Made by a program: the position numbers and the translations under genes
NCBI GenBank assembly: GCA_033763795.1
Contig: JANRJV010000028.1
Location: forward strand, 18,377 to 82,376
Direction of reading: 5' to 3'
From: JAEUIV01 sp033763795
GTDB lineage: Bacteria; Planctomycetota; Phycisphaerae; Phycisphaerales; UBA1924
Length of the DNA: 64,000 nt
Notes under the pieces: model-generated
What the model saw: only the letters and a program-made list of their open reading frames with translations
Told to the model about the DNA's origin: nothing
The model's database searches: none
Part shown: positions 8,056 through 17,422 of the stretch, piece by piece
Position numbering within the stretch: the stretch's first letter is position 1
Layout: each line of letters starts with the position of its first letter

Positions 8056-8763
8056 TCAGTGAACGCCCAGGTACCGCCGGCGCACCTCGTCGCTCGCCGC
8101 CAGCTTCTCCGACGGGCCCTCAAGGTCGATCTTCCCGACCTCCAGCACGTACGCGTAGTGCGCGATCCGCATCGCCGCCCGCGCGTTCTGCTCAACCAGC
8201 AGGATCGTCGTGCCCGACGCGTTGATCTCGCGGATGATCCTGAAGATCGTCTGGCAGATCTGCGGCGCCAGCCCCAGGCTCGGCTCGTCCAGCAGCAGCA
8301 GCCGGGGCCGCGCCAGCAGCGCCCGCGCGATCGCCAGCATCTGCTGCTCGCCCCCCGACAGCGTCCCGGCGCTCTGGTGCAGCCGCTCGCGCACCCGCGG
8401 GAAAAGGTTCAGCGCCATCTCCCAGTCGCGTGCCACGCCCGCCGCATCGCTCCGCGTCGTCGCCCCGAGCTTCAGGTTCTCCTCGACCGACAGGTTCGCG
8501 AAGATCCCCCGCCCCTCCGGGGCCTGCACCAGCCCCAGCCGCACGATCTCGTGCGGCGCCATGCGCGCGATCGACCGCCCCTCGTACGTGATCGTCCCCG
8601 CCGCGGGCCTCACGATCCCCGAGATCGCCCGCAGCGTCGTGCTCTTGCCCGCCCCGTTGCTCCCCACCAGCGTGACGATCGCCCCCCGCTCCACCTTCAG
8701 GCTGATCCCGTGCAGCGCACGGATCGCCCCGTAGTTCACCTTCAGCCCGCTGATCTCAAGCAT
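8056..8763 (-). CDS. livF: Branched-chain amino acid ABC transporter ATP-binding protein LivF
   Basis: 235 aa, the usual LivF size. One of two ATPases of a HAAT-type importer. Walker A GSNGAGKSTT, the family-typical LVQAPEGRGIFANLSVEENL, the signature LSGGEQQMLAIARALLARP, Walker B LLLLDEPSLGLAP and the H-loop equivalent VEQNA (Gln-Asn, typical of LivF) are all present. It is the last gene of livKHMGF and its ATG overlaps the 3' end of livG by 8 bases. Solute specificity of this family is broad (Leu/Ile/Val, amides, urea), so the substrate is not certain. Confidence 0.95.
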   Translation of the reverse strand: MLEISGLKVNYGAIRALHGISLKVERGAIVTLVGSNGAGKSTTLRAISGIVRPAAGTITYEGRSIARMAPHEIVRLGLVQAPEGRGIFANLSVEENLKLGATTRSDAAGVARDWEMALNLFPRVRERLHQSAGTLSGGEQQMLAIARALLARPRLLLLDEPSLGLAPQICQTIFRIIREINASGTTILLVEQNARAAMRIAHYAYVLEVGKIDLEGPSEKLAASDEVRRRYLGVH

Positions 8764-9595
8764 CAGAAGGCCCTCCGACCGCCGGCCGCCGCCCGCTCGC
8801 GTACGCCGTGTCGATCCCCTCCGCGTCGTCGTCGGCTCCCAGGTACGCCTCCACCACCTTCGGGTTCGACTGGATCTCCGCCGGCGTCCCCTCCGCGATG
8901 ATCTTCCCGTAGTCGAGCACCGTGATCCGCTCGCAGATGTCCATCACGACGCCCATGTCATGCTCGATCAGCAGGATCGTCACGCCGAAGTCGCGCCGCA
9001 CCCCGCGGATCAGCTCGCGCAGCCCCAGCTTCTCCTGCGAGTTCATCCCCGCCGCCGGCTCGTCCAGCAGCAGCACCCGCGGCTCGGTCGCCAGCGCCCG
9101 CGCGATCTCCAGCTTCCGCTGATCGCCGTAGGGCAGGTTGCGCGCCTGATCCTGCGCACGCCCCTCCAGCCCGAACACACGCAGCAGCCGCCGCGCCCGC
9201 TCCTCGATCGCCCGCTCTTCTCCGCGCTGCCACGGAGTCCGCAGCAGCGCCCGGAACGTCCCGTGCCGCGCCCGCACGTGGCAGCCCAGCCGCACGTTGT
9301 CCAGCACCGACAGCTCGCCGAACAAACGGATGTTCTGGAACGTCCGCGACAGCCCCGCCTCCGCGATCAAGAAAGGCCGCCGCCCCGTGATCTCCCCGCC
9401 CCCCAGCTCCACCCGCCCCGCGTCCGGCCGGTACACCCCCGTCAGCAGGTTGAACACCGTCGTCTTGCCAGCCCCGTTGGGGCCGATCAGCCCGCGCAGC
9501 GAGCCCGTCGGCAGCGCGATGCTGAAGTCCTGCACGGCCTTCAGGCCGCCGAAAGACTTGCAGATCCCCGTCACACGCAGCGCCTCGCCGCTCAT
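8756..9595 (-). CDS. livG: Branched-chain amino acid ABC transporter ATP-binding protein LivG
   Basis: 279 aa. The second ATPase of the importer. Walker A GPNGAGKTT, FQNIRLFGELSVLDNVRLG, a signature region NLPYGDQRKLEIARALATEP (LivG characteristically has YGxQRxLE instead of LSGGQ), Walker B LLLDEPAAGMNSQE and LLIEHDMGVVM are visible. The start at ATG 9595 gives an ATGA overlap with the stop of livM, implying translational coupling. A C-terminal tail of about 20 residues (AYASGRRPAVGGPSDA) extends beyond the usual end. Confidence 0.95.
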   Translation of the reverse strand: MSGEALRVTGICKSFGGLKAVQDFSIALPTGSLRGLIGPNGAGKTTVFNLLTGVYRPDAGRVELGGGEITGRRPFLIAEAGLSRTFQNIRLFGELSVLDNVRLGCHVRARHGTFRALLRTPWQRGEERAIEERARRLLRVFGLEGRAQDQARNLPYGDQRKLEIARALATEPRVLLLDEPAAGMNSQEKLGLRELIRGVRRDFGVTILLIEHDMGVVMDICERITVLDYGKIIAEGTPAEIQSNPKVVEAYLGADDDAEGIDTAYASGRRPAVGGPSDA

Positions 9596-10932
9596 GCCCG
9601 ACCCTTCCCGCCACCGCCCACCGCGTGCAGCAGCCCGCGCCACATCGACCGCTCCCAGATCTCGTGCACGCCGAACAGCCCCTGAGGCCGCAGGATCATC
9701 AGCAGCACCAGCGCCAGCGCGAACAAAATCATCCGGTACCGCCCCAGGTCATGCCCCGCGTCGATCGCCGACCGCGCGGCGAACCCCAGCGCCACCGCGA
9801 TCCCCGCCGCCAGCGCTGCCTTGAAGAACAGCCCGCCGCTGCGCCCCCGCGCCCGCATCACCAGCCCCGCGACCGCCGCGACCGCGCCGATCCCCGCCAG
9901 CGCGGGCCACAGCCTCAGCAGAGGCTCGGGGTTGCGCAGCAGCTCCGGCAGGATCGTCACGATCGCCGCCGCGATCGTCGCCCCAGAGATCGACCCGAGT
10001 CCCCCCAGCACCACCATGATGATGATGTCGAAGCTCTTCTGGAACCCCAGCTCGCCGGGGTTCAGCGTCACGCCGATCGTGTGCGCGAACAGACCCCCCG
10101 CGACCCCCGCGAAGAACGCGCTGATCGTGAAAGCGCTCACCTTGAACTTCGTCGTGTTGACCCCCATCGCCTCCGACGCGATCTCGTCCTCGCGGATCGA
10201 GAGGAACGCCCGCCCCGTCGCGGACCTCTTCAATCGGTACGCCGCCAGCAGCGTCAGGCTGACCACCAGGAACACCCAGAACAGGCTCGAATAGAAGGGC
10301 AGGCCGGAGAACCCCAGCGCCCCGCCCACCTTCGTAGGCAGCTGCCAGATCGGCGTCTCCCGCACCTCCTCGACCGTGTACAGCACGTCCCCCGTCTGCG
10401 ACTGCACCAGCACGCGCACGATCTCGCCGAACCCCAGCGTGACGATCGCCAGGTAGTCGCCCTTGAGCCGCAGCGAGGGCAGCCCCACCACATACCCGCA
10501 CGCCGCCGCGAACAGTCCCCCCGCCACCAGCGACCCCGCGAACATCAGGTCCGCCAGCGTCACAAAGGGGGCCTCGCGTCCCGAGATCGTCGAACTGATC
10601 AGCCCCCCCTGCAGGTCGGGCGAGCCGTACCCCAGCATCGACCCGTAGTACACGATCATCGCCGACACGTAGCCGCCCACCATCATGAACGCCGCGTGCC
10701 CGATCGAGAACTGCCCCGTGAACCCGTTGACCATCGTCAGCGACACCGCCAGCACGATGTTCACGCCGATGTCCAGCAGCACCTTCGCGTAGAAGTCCCC
10801 GATCAGGGGCGTCGCGAAAAAGTGCAGCACCAGCGCCAGCGCCACGCCCCCCAGCGCCGGCGCCGCCGAGCGCAGCGCCGACCCCGCCGCCCCCGGCGCC
10901 AGCTCTCGCGATCGTTCGGGAAGCGACGCCAT
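9592..10932 (-). CDS. livM: Branched-chain amino acid ABC transporter permease LivM
   Basis: 446 aa, somewhat longer than the usual 320-420. The permease core motif NGFTGQFSIGHAAFMMVGGYVSA and the coupling region REDEIASEAMGVNTTKFKVSAFTISAFFAGVAGGLFAH are classic LivM. About ten hydrophobic segments span the protein, with two additional segments near the C terminus (SGGLFFKAALAAGIAVALGF and a following YRMILFALALVLLMILRPQG, the usual last helix). It starts 3 bases after the livH stop and overlaps livG by ATGA, so it is inside the operon. Confidence 0.93.
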   Translation of the reverse strand: MASLPERSRELAPGAAGSALRSAAPALGGVALALVLHFFATPLIGDFYAKVLLDIGVNIVLAVSLTMVNGFTGQFSIGHAAFMMVGGYVSAMIVYYGSMLGYGSPDLQGGLISSTISGREAPFVTLADLMFAGSLVAGGLFAAACGYVVGLPSLRLKGDYLAIVTLGFGEIVRVLVQSQTGDVLYTVEEVRETPIWQLPTKVGGALGFSGLPFYSSLFWVFLVVSLTLLAAYRLKRSATGRAFLSIREDEIASEAMGVNTTKFKVSAFTISAFFAGVAGGLFAHTIGVTLNPGELGFQKSFDIIIMVVLGGLGSISGATIAAAIVTILPELLRNPEPLLRLWPALAGIGAVAAVAGLVMRARGRSGGLFFKAALAAGIAVALGFAARSAIDAGHDLGRYRMILFALALVLLMILRPQGLFGVHEIWERSMWRGLLHAVGGGGKGRA

Positions 10933-10935
10933 CGC

Positions 10936-12135
10936 TCAGACTTTCTCCACCGAGGCGCGCCCGAGGATCCCGCTGGGCCGCACCAGCAGCACAAGGATCA
11001 GCAGCGAGAAGACGTACACGTCCCGCAGCTCCGGATTCACGTACGCCGTCCCGAAGAACTCCAGCAGCCCGATCAGCAGCCCGCCGATCATCGCCCCGCG
11101 GATGTTCCCGATCCCGCCAACGACCGCCGCCACGAACGCCTTCAGCCCCAGCAGCACCCACGTCGCCGCCGCCGTCTGGTTCAGTCCCGGATACTTCTGC
11201 CCGTACAGGAACCCCGCCGCCGCCGCCAGCATCGCCCCCAGCACGAACGTCACGCTGATCACACGGTCCACCGGGATCCCCATCAGCGACGCCGTCGTCG
11301 GGTTGTAGCTCACCGCCCGCATCGAGCGCCCGAACTTCGTCCGGTGCACAAGGAAGTCCAGCGCGAACATCAGCACCAGCGCCGTCGACGCCCCGATCAC
11401 GTCCACAGGCTGGATCTTCACCCCGCCCACCAGCCGCGTGCTCCCGTCCGCATCGGTCACCACCGTCCCGCCGATCGTCGCCAGGGGACGCGCGTCCGAC
11501 AGGAACGTCGGCATCCGCTGAGGCCTCGTCCCGAACATCGCCTCCAGCTGCCCCACGTTCTGCAGCAGCAGCGACACGCCGATCGCCGTGATCAGCACGT
11601 TCAGCCGCGGCGCCCGCCGCAGAGGCTTGTACGCCAGCCGCTCGATGATGAACCCCACCAGCCCGCACGTGCTCATCGCGCACAGCAGCACCAGCAGACC
11701 CGAGAACAGCCCCGTGTCGCCCGACTGCTTCACCAGCCGCGCCGCCTGCGCGAGCCCCAGCGACAGCCAGCCCCACGCCGCCACCAGCGCGAACGTCCCC
11801 GCATAGCTCGTCCGCTGCAGCCGGAAAGGCTCGATCCGCCCCCGCCTGCTCCACAGCCACGCCTCCGCCGCCGTCGCGATCGCCGCGAGCCCGACCGCAC
11901 CCCACAGCGTCTGCACCACCCACGGCGCCACCGGCGCAGCCTCCCCGCCCGGGCCCCACCCCGCGACCGTCGCCGTCGCGAACGACACCCACGCCCCCAG
12001 CACGAACACGTCGCTGTGCGCGAAGTTGATGAACTTCAGGATGCCGTACACCATCGTGTAGCCCAGCGCAATCAGCGCGTACAGGCTTCCGACGGCCAGC
12101 GCATCAATAAGGGTCTGAAGGAACTTATCGACCAC
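10936..12135 (-). CDS. livH: Branched-chain amino acid ABC transporter permease LivH
   Basis: 399 aa, longer than the usual LivH of about 300. The N-terminal signature ALAVGSLYALIALGYTMVYGILKFINFAHSD and the C-terminal core MRAVSYNPTTASLMGIPVDRVISVTF plus AFVAAVVGGIGNIRGAMIGG are conserved. The extra length is an insertion at about residues 60-145 containing two or three further hydrophobic segments. Start codon is GTG 12135. It lies 84 bases downstream of the binding-protein gene livK and 3 bases upstream of livM. Confidence 0.93.
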   Translation of the reverse strand: MVDKFLQTLIDALAVGSLYALIALGYTMVYGILKFINFAHSDVFVLGAWVSFATATVAGWGPGGEAAPVAPWVVQTLWGAVGLAAIATAAEAWLWSRRGRIEPFRLQRTSYAGTFALVAAWGWLSLGLAQAARLVKQSGDTGLFSGLLVLLCAMSTCGLVGFIIERLAYKPLRRAPRLNVLITAIGVSLLLQNVGQLEAMFGTRPQRMPTFLSDARPLATIGGTVVTDADGSTRLVGGVKIQPVDVIGASTALVLMFALDFLVHRTKFGRSMRAVSYNPTTASLMGIPVDRVISVTFVLGAMLAAAAGFLYGQKYPGLNQTAAATWVLLGLKAFVAAVVGGIGNIRGAMIGGLLIGLLEFFGTAYVNPELRDVYVFSLLILVLLVRPSGILGRASVEKV

Positions 12136-12219
12136 GGGCCGGGATGGTAATGGATCACGCCCGCCGGAGCATCGCCCCGCCGAACCCCCTCCGCCCCCGA
12201 GCCCTATGCCGCCCTCGCC

Positions 12220-13428
12220 TTACTCCTTGGGCGGCACGTTCGCCACCCAGCTCGGCATCCCGTTCTTCACCTGCACCATCACCACGGGCTTGCTCGCGTT
12301 GCGGTTCTTGTCCATCGTGATCGAGCCCGTCACCCCAGGGAAGTCCTTCGTCTCCGCGATCGCCTTGGCCAGGTCCTTCCCCTTGAGGCCCCCCGTCGCC
12401 GCCTGGCAGCGCTTCATCGCGTCAAACAGCACCATCATCGCGTCGTACCCCAGCCCCGCCAGCGCGTCGGGTGTAGCCCCGCCGAACTCGGACCGGAACC
12501 GCTCGTTGAACTGCCCCAGCCCGCTGCCCGGCTGGTCGGGCGCCGTGTGATTCGAGTAATACGCACCCTCGATCGCGTCCCCGCCGATCTTGCCCAGCTG
12601 CTCGGAGTCCCAGCCGTCGCCGCCGATCAGCGGCACGTTCTTCCCGATCCCCAGACGCCGCGCCTGAATCGCGATGTTGCCCCCGTCCGTGTAATACCCC
12701 GGCGCGAAGATGATCTGCGGGTCGGCCGCCTTGATCGAGGTCAGCTGCGCAGAGAAGTCCGTGTCGCCACCCGAGTACGCCTGCTCGATCACCACCGTCC
12801 CGCCCAGCGCCTTGAAGCTCTTGTTGAAGTCGTCCTTCAGACCCTTCGAATACGCCTGCGTCTGATCGAACAGCACCGCCGCCCGCTCAAGCTTCAGGTT
12901 CTCGCGCACGAACCGCGCGATCGCGAACGCCTGCTGATCGTCCGTGAAGCACACGCGGAACACCATGTCCCGGCCCGCCGTCACGCGCGGGTTCGTGCTG
13001 CTCGGCGAGATCATCGGGACCCCGTACTGCTGGCACACCGCACCGCCCGCCAGCGACAGGCTCGACGCCACCTCGCCCAGCACCGCAACCACCTTGTCAT
13101 CAGTGATCAGCCGCGTGACCGCGATCCCCGCTTCCTTCGACTCGCCCTTGGTGTCGTACGTCTTGAGCTGGATCGGCCGCCCGTTCAGGCCGCCCGCCGC
13201 GTTGATGTCCTTGATCGCCAGCTGGATGCCCCGGTCCGTCGACTGACCGAACGTCGCTTCCTTCCCCGTCATGGAGCCGTAGTGACCGACCAGGATCGGC
13301 TCGGCCGCGCCCCCCTGCGCCGCCGCGGCCCCGCACATCCCCAGCACGCAGCCGGCCGCCGCCACCACCCCGGCAAGCACCCCGAGGAACCGACGCCGAC
13401 CGCCACCCATCGCTCGCACGTTCGCCAT
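12220..13428 (-). CDS. livK: Branched-chain amino acid ABC transporter substrate-binding protein
   Basis: 402 aa. Periplasmic binding protein of the HAAT (Leu/Ile/Val) family: PILVGHYGSMTGKEATFGQSTDRGIQLAIKDINAAGG, VAVLGEVASSLSLA, MISPSSTNPRVT and VFRVCFTDDQQAFA are family blocks. The N terminus has a twin-arginine-like RRRFLGVLAG followed by a hydrophobic core and AAAQGG, so export is clear, by Tat or Sec. Start ATG 13428 is preceded by AAAGGAAG. It is the first gene of livKHMGF; the 304-base gap before tlpA-like on the other strand must hold its promoter. The exact ligand is unknown. Confidence 0.93.
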   Translation of the reverse strand: MANVRAMGGGRRRFLGVLAGVVAAAGCVLGMCGAAAAQGGAAEPILVGHYGSMTGKEATFGQSTDRGIQLAIKDINAAGGLNGRPIQLKTYDTKGESKEAGIAVTRLITDDKVVAVLGEVASSLSLAGGAVCQQYGVPMISPSSTNPRVTAGRDMVFRVCFTDDQQAFAIARFVRENLKLERAAVLFDQTQAYSKGLKDDFNKSFKALGGTVVIEQAYSGGDTDFSAQLTSIKAADPQIIFAPGYYTDGGNIAIQARRLGIGKNVPLIGGDGWDSEQLGKIGGDAIEGAYYSNHTAPDQPGSGLGQFNERFRSEFGGATPDALAGLGYDAMMVLFDAMKRCQAATGGLKGKDLAKAIAETKDFPGVTGSITMDKNRNASKPVVMVQVKNGMPSWVANVPPKE

Positions 13429-13732
13429 TGTCCAGTCTTCCTTTCTTCGCCTGCGGGGCCCGGACTGCCCGGTCCATCGCCCGCGTCTCGTCACCTTCAC
13501 ACCACCGTACCCAACCCGTTCGACCAGCCCGCACAACCCGCACCTTCCCGCCGGCCGCCCGGCCCGCCGCGGCCCGGCCCCGTGCTCCCGACGCGAACCT
13601 CCGCCCCGCCAGCACTCAGGCGGAACATTCCCCTCCCCGCGCAGGTTTCTACCGCTAGCATCACTCCGCGATTCTGTCTCACAACCTTCCCCCCGGACGT
13701 GCACGCCGGCAGCCCACAGGAACCCCGTACCC

Positions 13733-14848
13733 ATGCGAATCCTCGCCGCCTCGCTCCGCAGCCTCGCCCTGGCCGCCGCCGTCCTCGTCTCCGCCCCCGC
13801 CGCCCGGGCCCAGGAGTCGGAGTCGTCCGCGTCGCTCGTCGTAGGCAGCAAGGCCCCGGCTCTTCCCCCCGTCACCTGGATCCGCGGCGAGCCCATCACC
13901 GCCTGGGAGCCCGGCCAGATCTACATCCTCGACTTCTGGGCCACCTGGTGCGGCCCGTGCATCGCCGCCATGCCCCACATGATCGAGATCCAGGACAAGT
14001 ACAAGGATCAGAAGGTCAACGTCGTGGGCCTGGCCATCTGGCCCCGCAGCAAGCAGAAGCCCACCCCCGAATTCGTCGACTCCTACAAGACCCGCAGCGG
14101 CGCCGCCATCAACTACCGCATCGCCGACGACATCGAGAACGGCGTCGCACGCGCCTTCATGTCCGCCGCCGGCCGCAACGGCATCCCCACCGTCATGATC
14201 GTCGACCGGGCCGGACAGCTCGCCTGGATGGGACATCCCATGAGCGGTATGGACGAAGCCCTCGAGCAGATCGTCGCCGGAACCTTCGACGTCAAGCAGG
14301 CCGCCGAACTCGAGAAGGCCCGTGTCGCCCGCGAGAGCAAGGCCCAGTCGCTCATGGAGGCATTCTCCCGCGCCCAGATCGCCGGAGACTGGGAAAAGGT
14401 CCTCTCCGTCGCCGATGAGATGCTCGCGCTCGACCCCAAAAACCTCTGGCAGGCCGGCCTCTACAAGTACTTCATCACCCTCACCAAGCTGAACCAGAAG
14501 GAAAAGGCCGCCCAGATCGGCGCCCAGCTCGTCGACGTCGCCTTCAAGGACGAAGCGCCCCAGCTCAACGCCCTCGCCTTCACCATCGTCGACGCCACCG
14601 AGATCAAGCCCGAAGACCGCGACCTCGACCTCGCCCTCCGCGCCGCCACGCTCGCCAACGAGCTCGAGAAGGGCAAGGAGGCCTACGCCCTCCGCACCCT
14701 CGCCGCGGTCCACTTCGCACGCAAGGACCACGCCAAGGCCGTCGAGCTCCAGCAGGCCGCCATCGACGCCCTGGGCCAGGATCAGGCAGACGCCAAGGCC
14801 GAGTTCGAGAAGGACCTCGCCGAGTACAAGTCCGCCGCCGGCAACTGA
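13733..14848 (+). CDS. Exported TlpA-like thioredoxin with helical-repeat C-terminal domain
   Basis: 371 aa. Signal peptide at residues 1-26 (APAARAQ). A TlpA/ResA-type redoxin domain follows with LDFWATWCGPCIAAMPHMIEI (C73 and C76) and the cis-Pro region GIPTVMIVDRAGQLAWMGHP. Residues about 190-371 are an Ala/Lys/Glu-rich helical domain resembling TPR-like repeats (DWEKVLSVADEMLALDP, FARKDHAKAVELQQAAIDAL). The role is probably periplasmic disulfide reduction or a client-bound redox protein; no partner such as a cytochrome gene is adjacent. A TAGCAT hexamer near 13653-13658 could be the -10, with a leader of about 70 bases. Confidence 0.88.
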   Translation: MRILAASLRSLALAAAVLVSAPAARAQESESSASLVVGSKAPALPPVTWIRGEPITAWEPGQIYILDFWATWCGPCIAAMPHMIEIQDKYKDQKVNVVGLAIWPRSKQKPTPEFVDSYKTRSGAAINYRIADDIENGVARAFMSAAGRNGIPTVMIVDRAGQLAWMGHPMSGMDEALEQIVAGTFDVKQAAELEKARVARESKAQSLMEAFSRAQIAGDWEKVLSVADEMLALDPKNLWQAGLYKYFITLTKLNQKEKAAQIGAQLVDVAFKDEAPQLNALAFTIVDATEIKPEDRDLDLALRAATLANELEKGKEAYALRTLAAVHFARKDHAKAVELQQAAIDALGQDQADAKAEFEKDLAEYKSAAGN

Positions 14849-14876
14849 GCCCCGCGCCCCTCACACCCCCGCCTCA

Positions 14877-15422
14877 TCATCCTTCCAGCCCGACCTGTTC
14901 CACGAGGTGATGCCGCGCGCCGCCCGGCTGCAGCGTGCTCCGCATCAGCTTGACGCTCCGCACCTCAAACGTCGGCCCATCGAGCGCCGCCGCCACCCGT
15001 GCTCCGCCCCCCGCGTACCGCACCAGCGTGAGGTGAGGCACAAACCGCTCCTCATCCCGCGCCCGCGGATGCCGCGCCAGCCGGTGCGCCAGCCGCCTGT
15101 GCAGCTCCAGCAGCGCCGCCGGCTCGTCCGTCCGCGCCGCCACCAGACGGGGCGCGCCCCGCTCGGGCAGTGTGATCAGCTCCACAGGCAAAAGCCGGAA
15201 CGCCCCGATCCCCGCGCACGACCGCCGCACAGACTCCCTCACCTCTTCCATCCGCGCCGCCGCCGTGTCCCCGATGAACTGCACCGTCAGGTGCACGCAC
15301 TCGACATCCACCGCCCGTCCCCCCGCCCCCGACTCCGTCGCGCGCCGCAGCAGCTCCCGCGCGCACTCCTCGGGCGGATACACCGCCGCGAACAGCCGCA
15401 GATTCGCCACGGGCCGCCCCAT
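14877..15422 (-). CDS. thpR: RNA 2',3'-cyclic phosphodiesterase (2H phosphoesterase)
   Basis: 181 aa, normal for ThpR/LigT. Both HxTx motifs of the 2H phosphoesterase fold are present: VHLTVQFIGD and PHLTLVRY. The N terminus LRLFAAVYPPEE matches the family (RxFxAxxxP). The enzyme hydrolyses 2',3'-cyclic ends to 2'-phosphates; its in vivo substrate is unclear. Its ATG overlaps the TGA of the upstream HAD hydrolase by one base (TGATG), so the two are co-translated. Confidence 0.88.
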   Translation of the reverse strand: MGRPVANLRLFAAVYPPEECARELLRRATESGAGGRAVDVECVHLTVQFIGDTAAARMEEVRESVRRSCAGIGAFRLLPVELITLPERGAPRLVAARTDEPAALLELHRRLAHRLARHPRARDEERFVPHLTLVRYAGGGARVAAALDGPTFEVRSVKLMRSTLQPGGARHHLVEQVGLEG

Positions 15423-16087
15423 CAGTCCCCGTCATCCTCCGCGCGCACCAGCGCCATCAGCCGGTCGACCGTCAGCGTGGCGATCGTCGGCTCGAACATC
15501 GTCGCCTCCCCCAGCCGCTCGCGCGCCGTCGTGTGACCCACCGCAACCACACGGAACCCCGCGCCCCGCGCCGCAGCCACGCCCCGCACGCTGTCCTCGA
15601 TCGCCACGCTCGACCCCGGCCGCGAGCCCAGCCGCTCCGCCGCCAGCAGGTAAGGCCCGGGGTCCGGCTTGCTCCGCGGCGTGTCCTCGTACGCCACGAT
15701 CGTCGACACGCACTCCAGCGCGCCGAACGACTCCAGCACAGGAACGATCTGCCCACGCAGACCCGCCGAACACACGCCCACCTTCGCCACCCGCGCCGCC
15801 GCGCGCATCAGCTCCACCGACCCCGGGTACACCCGGTACAGCCCCGCACGAACCTGCACCAGCACCGCCTCCGTCTTCCGTTCCAGCAGCTCCGCCAGCC
15901 CCCGATCGCTCAGCCGCTCGCCCCGCCGCCGATACAGCTCCCGGAACACCTCCGCGTCGGGCCAGCCCACCCACGCGTCCCCCTCCCAGTCAAAGCCCAG
16001 CGGCTCGCACACCACGCGCAGCGCCTCGTCGTGCAGGTGCTCCGAGTCCGCGATCACCCCGTCAAAGTCGAACACCAGCGCGTCCAT
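15422..16087 (-). CDS. HAD-superfamily hydrolase, beta-phosphoglucomutase-like
   Basis: 221 aa. HAD motif I is DFDGVIADSEHLHDEA (nucleophile Asp and the +2 Asp), motif II is CSAGLRG, motif III has the Lys of RSKPDPGPYLLAAERLG, and motif IV is AIEDSVRGVAAARGAG. The helical cap inserted after motif I places it in subfamily I with beta-phosphoglucomutase and phosphoglycolate phosphatases. Substrate unknown; probably a sugar phosphate. The start has no Shine-Dalgarno but a TAGGAT hexamer exactly 6 bases upstream. Co-operonic with thpR. Confidence 0.87.
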   Translation of the reverse strand: MDALVFDFDGVIADSEHLHDEALRVVCEPLGFDWEGDAWVGWPDAEVFRELYRRRGERLSDRGLAELLERKTEAVLVQVRAGLYRVYPGSVELMRAAARVAKVGVCSAGLRGQIVPVLESFGALECVSTIVAYEDTPRSKPDPGPYLLAAERLGSRPGSSVAIEDSVRGVAAARGAGFRVVAVGHTTARERLGEATMFEPTIATLTVDRLMALVRAEDDGD

Positions 16088-16093
16088 CCGCCC

Positions 16094-16099
16094 ATCCTA
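16094..16099 (-). promoter_or_regulatory. -10-like element TAGGAT, leaderless spacing, for the HAD gene
   Basis: TAGGAT on the minus strand is followed by six bases and then the ATG at 16087. Confidence 0.42.
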
Positions 16100-16149
16100 C
16101 GCCCCGCGCACGCCCCGCCCCCTGTCCGCGCTCAACCTGCAGAGCCCAC

Positions 16150-16155
16150 TATCCT
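16150..16155 (+). promoter_or_regulatory. -10-like element TATCCT for the GlmU-like gene
   Basis: TATCCT is followed by seven bases and the ATG at 16163, with no Shine-Dalgarno sequence between. Confidence 0.4.
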
Positions 16156-16162
16156 CTTGTCC

Positions 16163-17377
16163 ATGTCTCCCGCGATCGTCTTCGACGACGGCCAAGGCGC
16201 GCTCGGTCCCCTGACGGATCTCCGCCCCTCCATGCTCGTCCGCACAGGCGCCTTCACCACCATCGAGCGCCTGCGCCTCCTCCTCGCGCTCGAAGCCGAG
16301 GCCGAGCTCTGCACCCTCTGGGTCCCCGCCGAACTCGAAGCCCTCGCCCGCGAGCAGACCGACCTCCCCGTCAACGACCCCGAAGCGCTCCCCGACGACC
16401 CCGAGGGCATCCTCCTCTTCAACGGCCGCTGCCCCGTCCCGCCCGACGAGGCATGGACGCTCCAGCTGGGCGCCGCGATCCTCGACGACACCGCCGCCGT
16501 CGTCGCCGCGCGCCTCGACGCCCCCGCCGCGCGCCGCTTCCTCTCCTCGGGCTCGCTCCCCGACCGCGTCCGCACCACCCGCCTGACGACCCCCGCGCTC
16601 CTCAACCACCCCTGGGACGTCATCCGCTTCCGCGACCGCGCCTTCGAAATCGATCTCGAAGTCATGCTCGCCCGCGAGACCCAGCCGCTCCCGCCGGGCG
16701 TGATCGCCGTCGACGATGAGCGCGTCCGCATCAGCCCCGAAGCGCTCGTCTACCCCTCGGTCGTCATCGACGCCGAGCAGGGCCCCGTCATCATCGATGA
16801 GCACGCCACCATCCGCCCCGGCGCCATACTCATCGGCCCCGCCTACATAGGCCCGGGCTCCACCGTCCTCGACCGCGCCCTCATCAAGCCCCACACCGCC
16901 ATCGGGCCCGTCTGCAAGGTCGCCGGAGAAGTGGGGGGGACCATCTTCCAGGGCTTCGCCAACAAGGCCCACGACGGACACCTCGGAGACTCATGGGTCG
17001 GCCAGTGGGCCAACCTCGGCGCCGGAACCACCAACTCAAACCTCCTCAACACCTACGGCTCCGTCGTCGCACAGGCAGAGCCCAACTCACCCCGCGTCCG
17101 CACGGGCCTCACCTTCCTGGGCTGCATCATCGCCGACCACGTCAAGCTCGCCATCATGACCCGCGTCATGACCGGCTCCGTCTTCGGCACGGGCTCCATG
17201 ATCGCCGACCCCGCCCCGCCCACCGCCGTGGGCCGCTTCGAATGGCTCACGGGCGAACGCCGCCAGCCCTTCCGCTTCGAAAAGTTCCTGGAGGTCGCCC
17301 GCGCCGCCATGGCCCGCCGCAAGGTCGAGCCCTCGCCCGCCTATCTGGCCCGCCTCCGCGCCCTCGCCGGCGCGTGA
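16163..17377 (+). CDS. GlmU-like putative sugar nucleotidyltransferase with left-handed beta-helix
   Basis: 404 aa. The N-terminal half is a degenerate nucleotidyltransferase domain (LTDLRPSMLVRTGAFTTIERL at about 18-38, ILLFNGRCPVPP). The C-terminal half is a hexapeptide-repeat acyltransferase-like beta-helix: VVIDAEQGPVIIDEHATIRPGAILIGPAYIGPGSTV, then GTIFQGFANKAHDGHLGDSWVGQWANLGAGTTNSNL, the conserved hallmark of the GlmU-related family in Bacteroidetes and Planctomycetes. It may supply UDP-GlcNAc-type precursors or a variant sugar, but the N-terminal motif is too divergent from GlmU (LAAGxGTRMxSxxPK) to assign the reaction. Single gene between a divergent HAD operon and convergent yicC. 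Confidence 0.82.
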   Translation: MSPAIVFDDGQGALGPLTDLRPSMLVRTGAFTTIERLRLLLALEAEAELCTLWVPAELEALAREQTDLPVNDPEALPDDPEGILLFNGRCPVPPDEAWTLQLGAAILDDTAAVVAARLDAPAARRFLSSGSLPDRVRTTRLTTPALLNHPWDVIRFRDRAFEIDLEVMLARETQPLPPGVIAVDDERVRISPEALVYPSVVIDAEQGPVIIDEHATIRPGAILIGPAYIGPGSTVLDRALIKPHTAIGPVCKVAGEVGGTIFQGFANKAHDGHLGDSWVGQWANLGAGTTNSNLLNTYGSVVAQAEPNSPRVRTGLTFLGCIIADHVKLAIMTRVMTGSVFGTGSMIADPAPPTAVGRFEWLTGERRQPFRFEKFLEVARAAMARRKVEPSPAYLARLRALAGA

Positions 17378-17422
17378 AGGCCGCCGCGACCCCCGGCCCC
17401 CGGGCCCCCCGGCCCCGCCCCC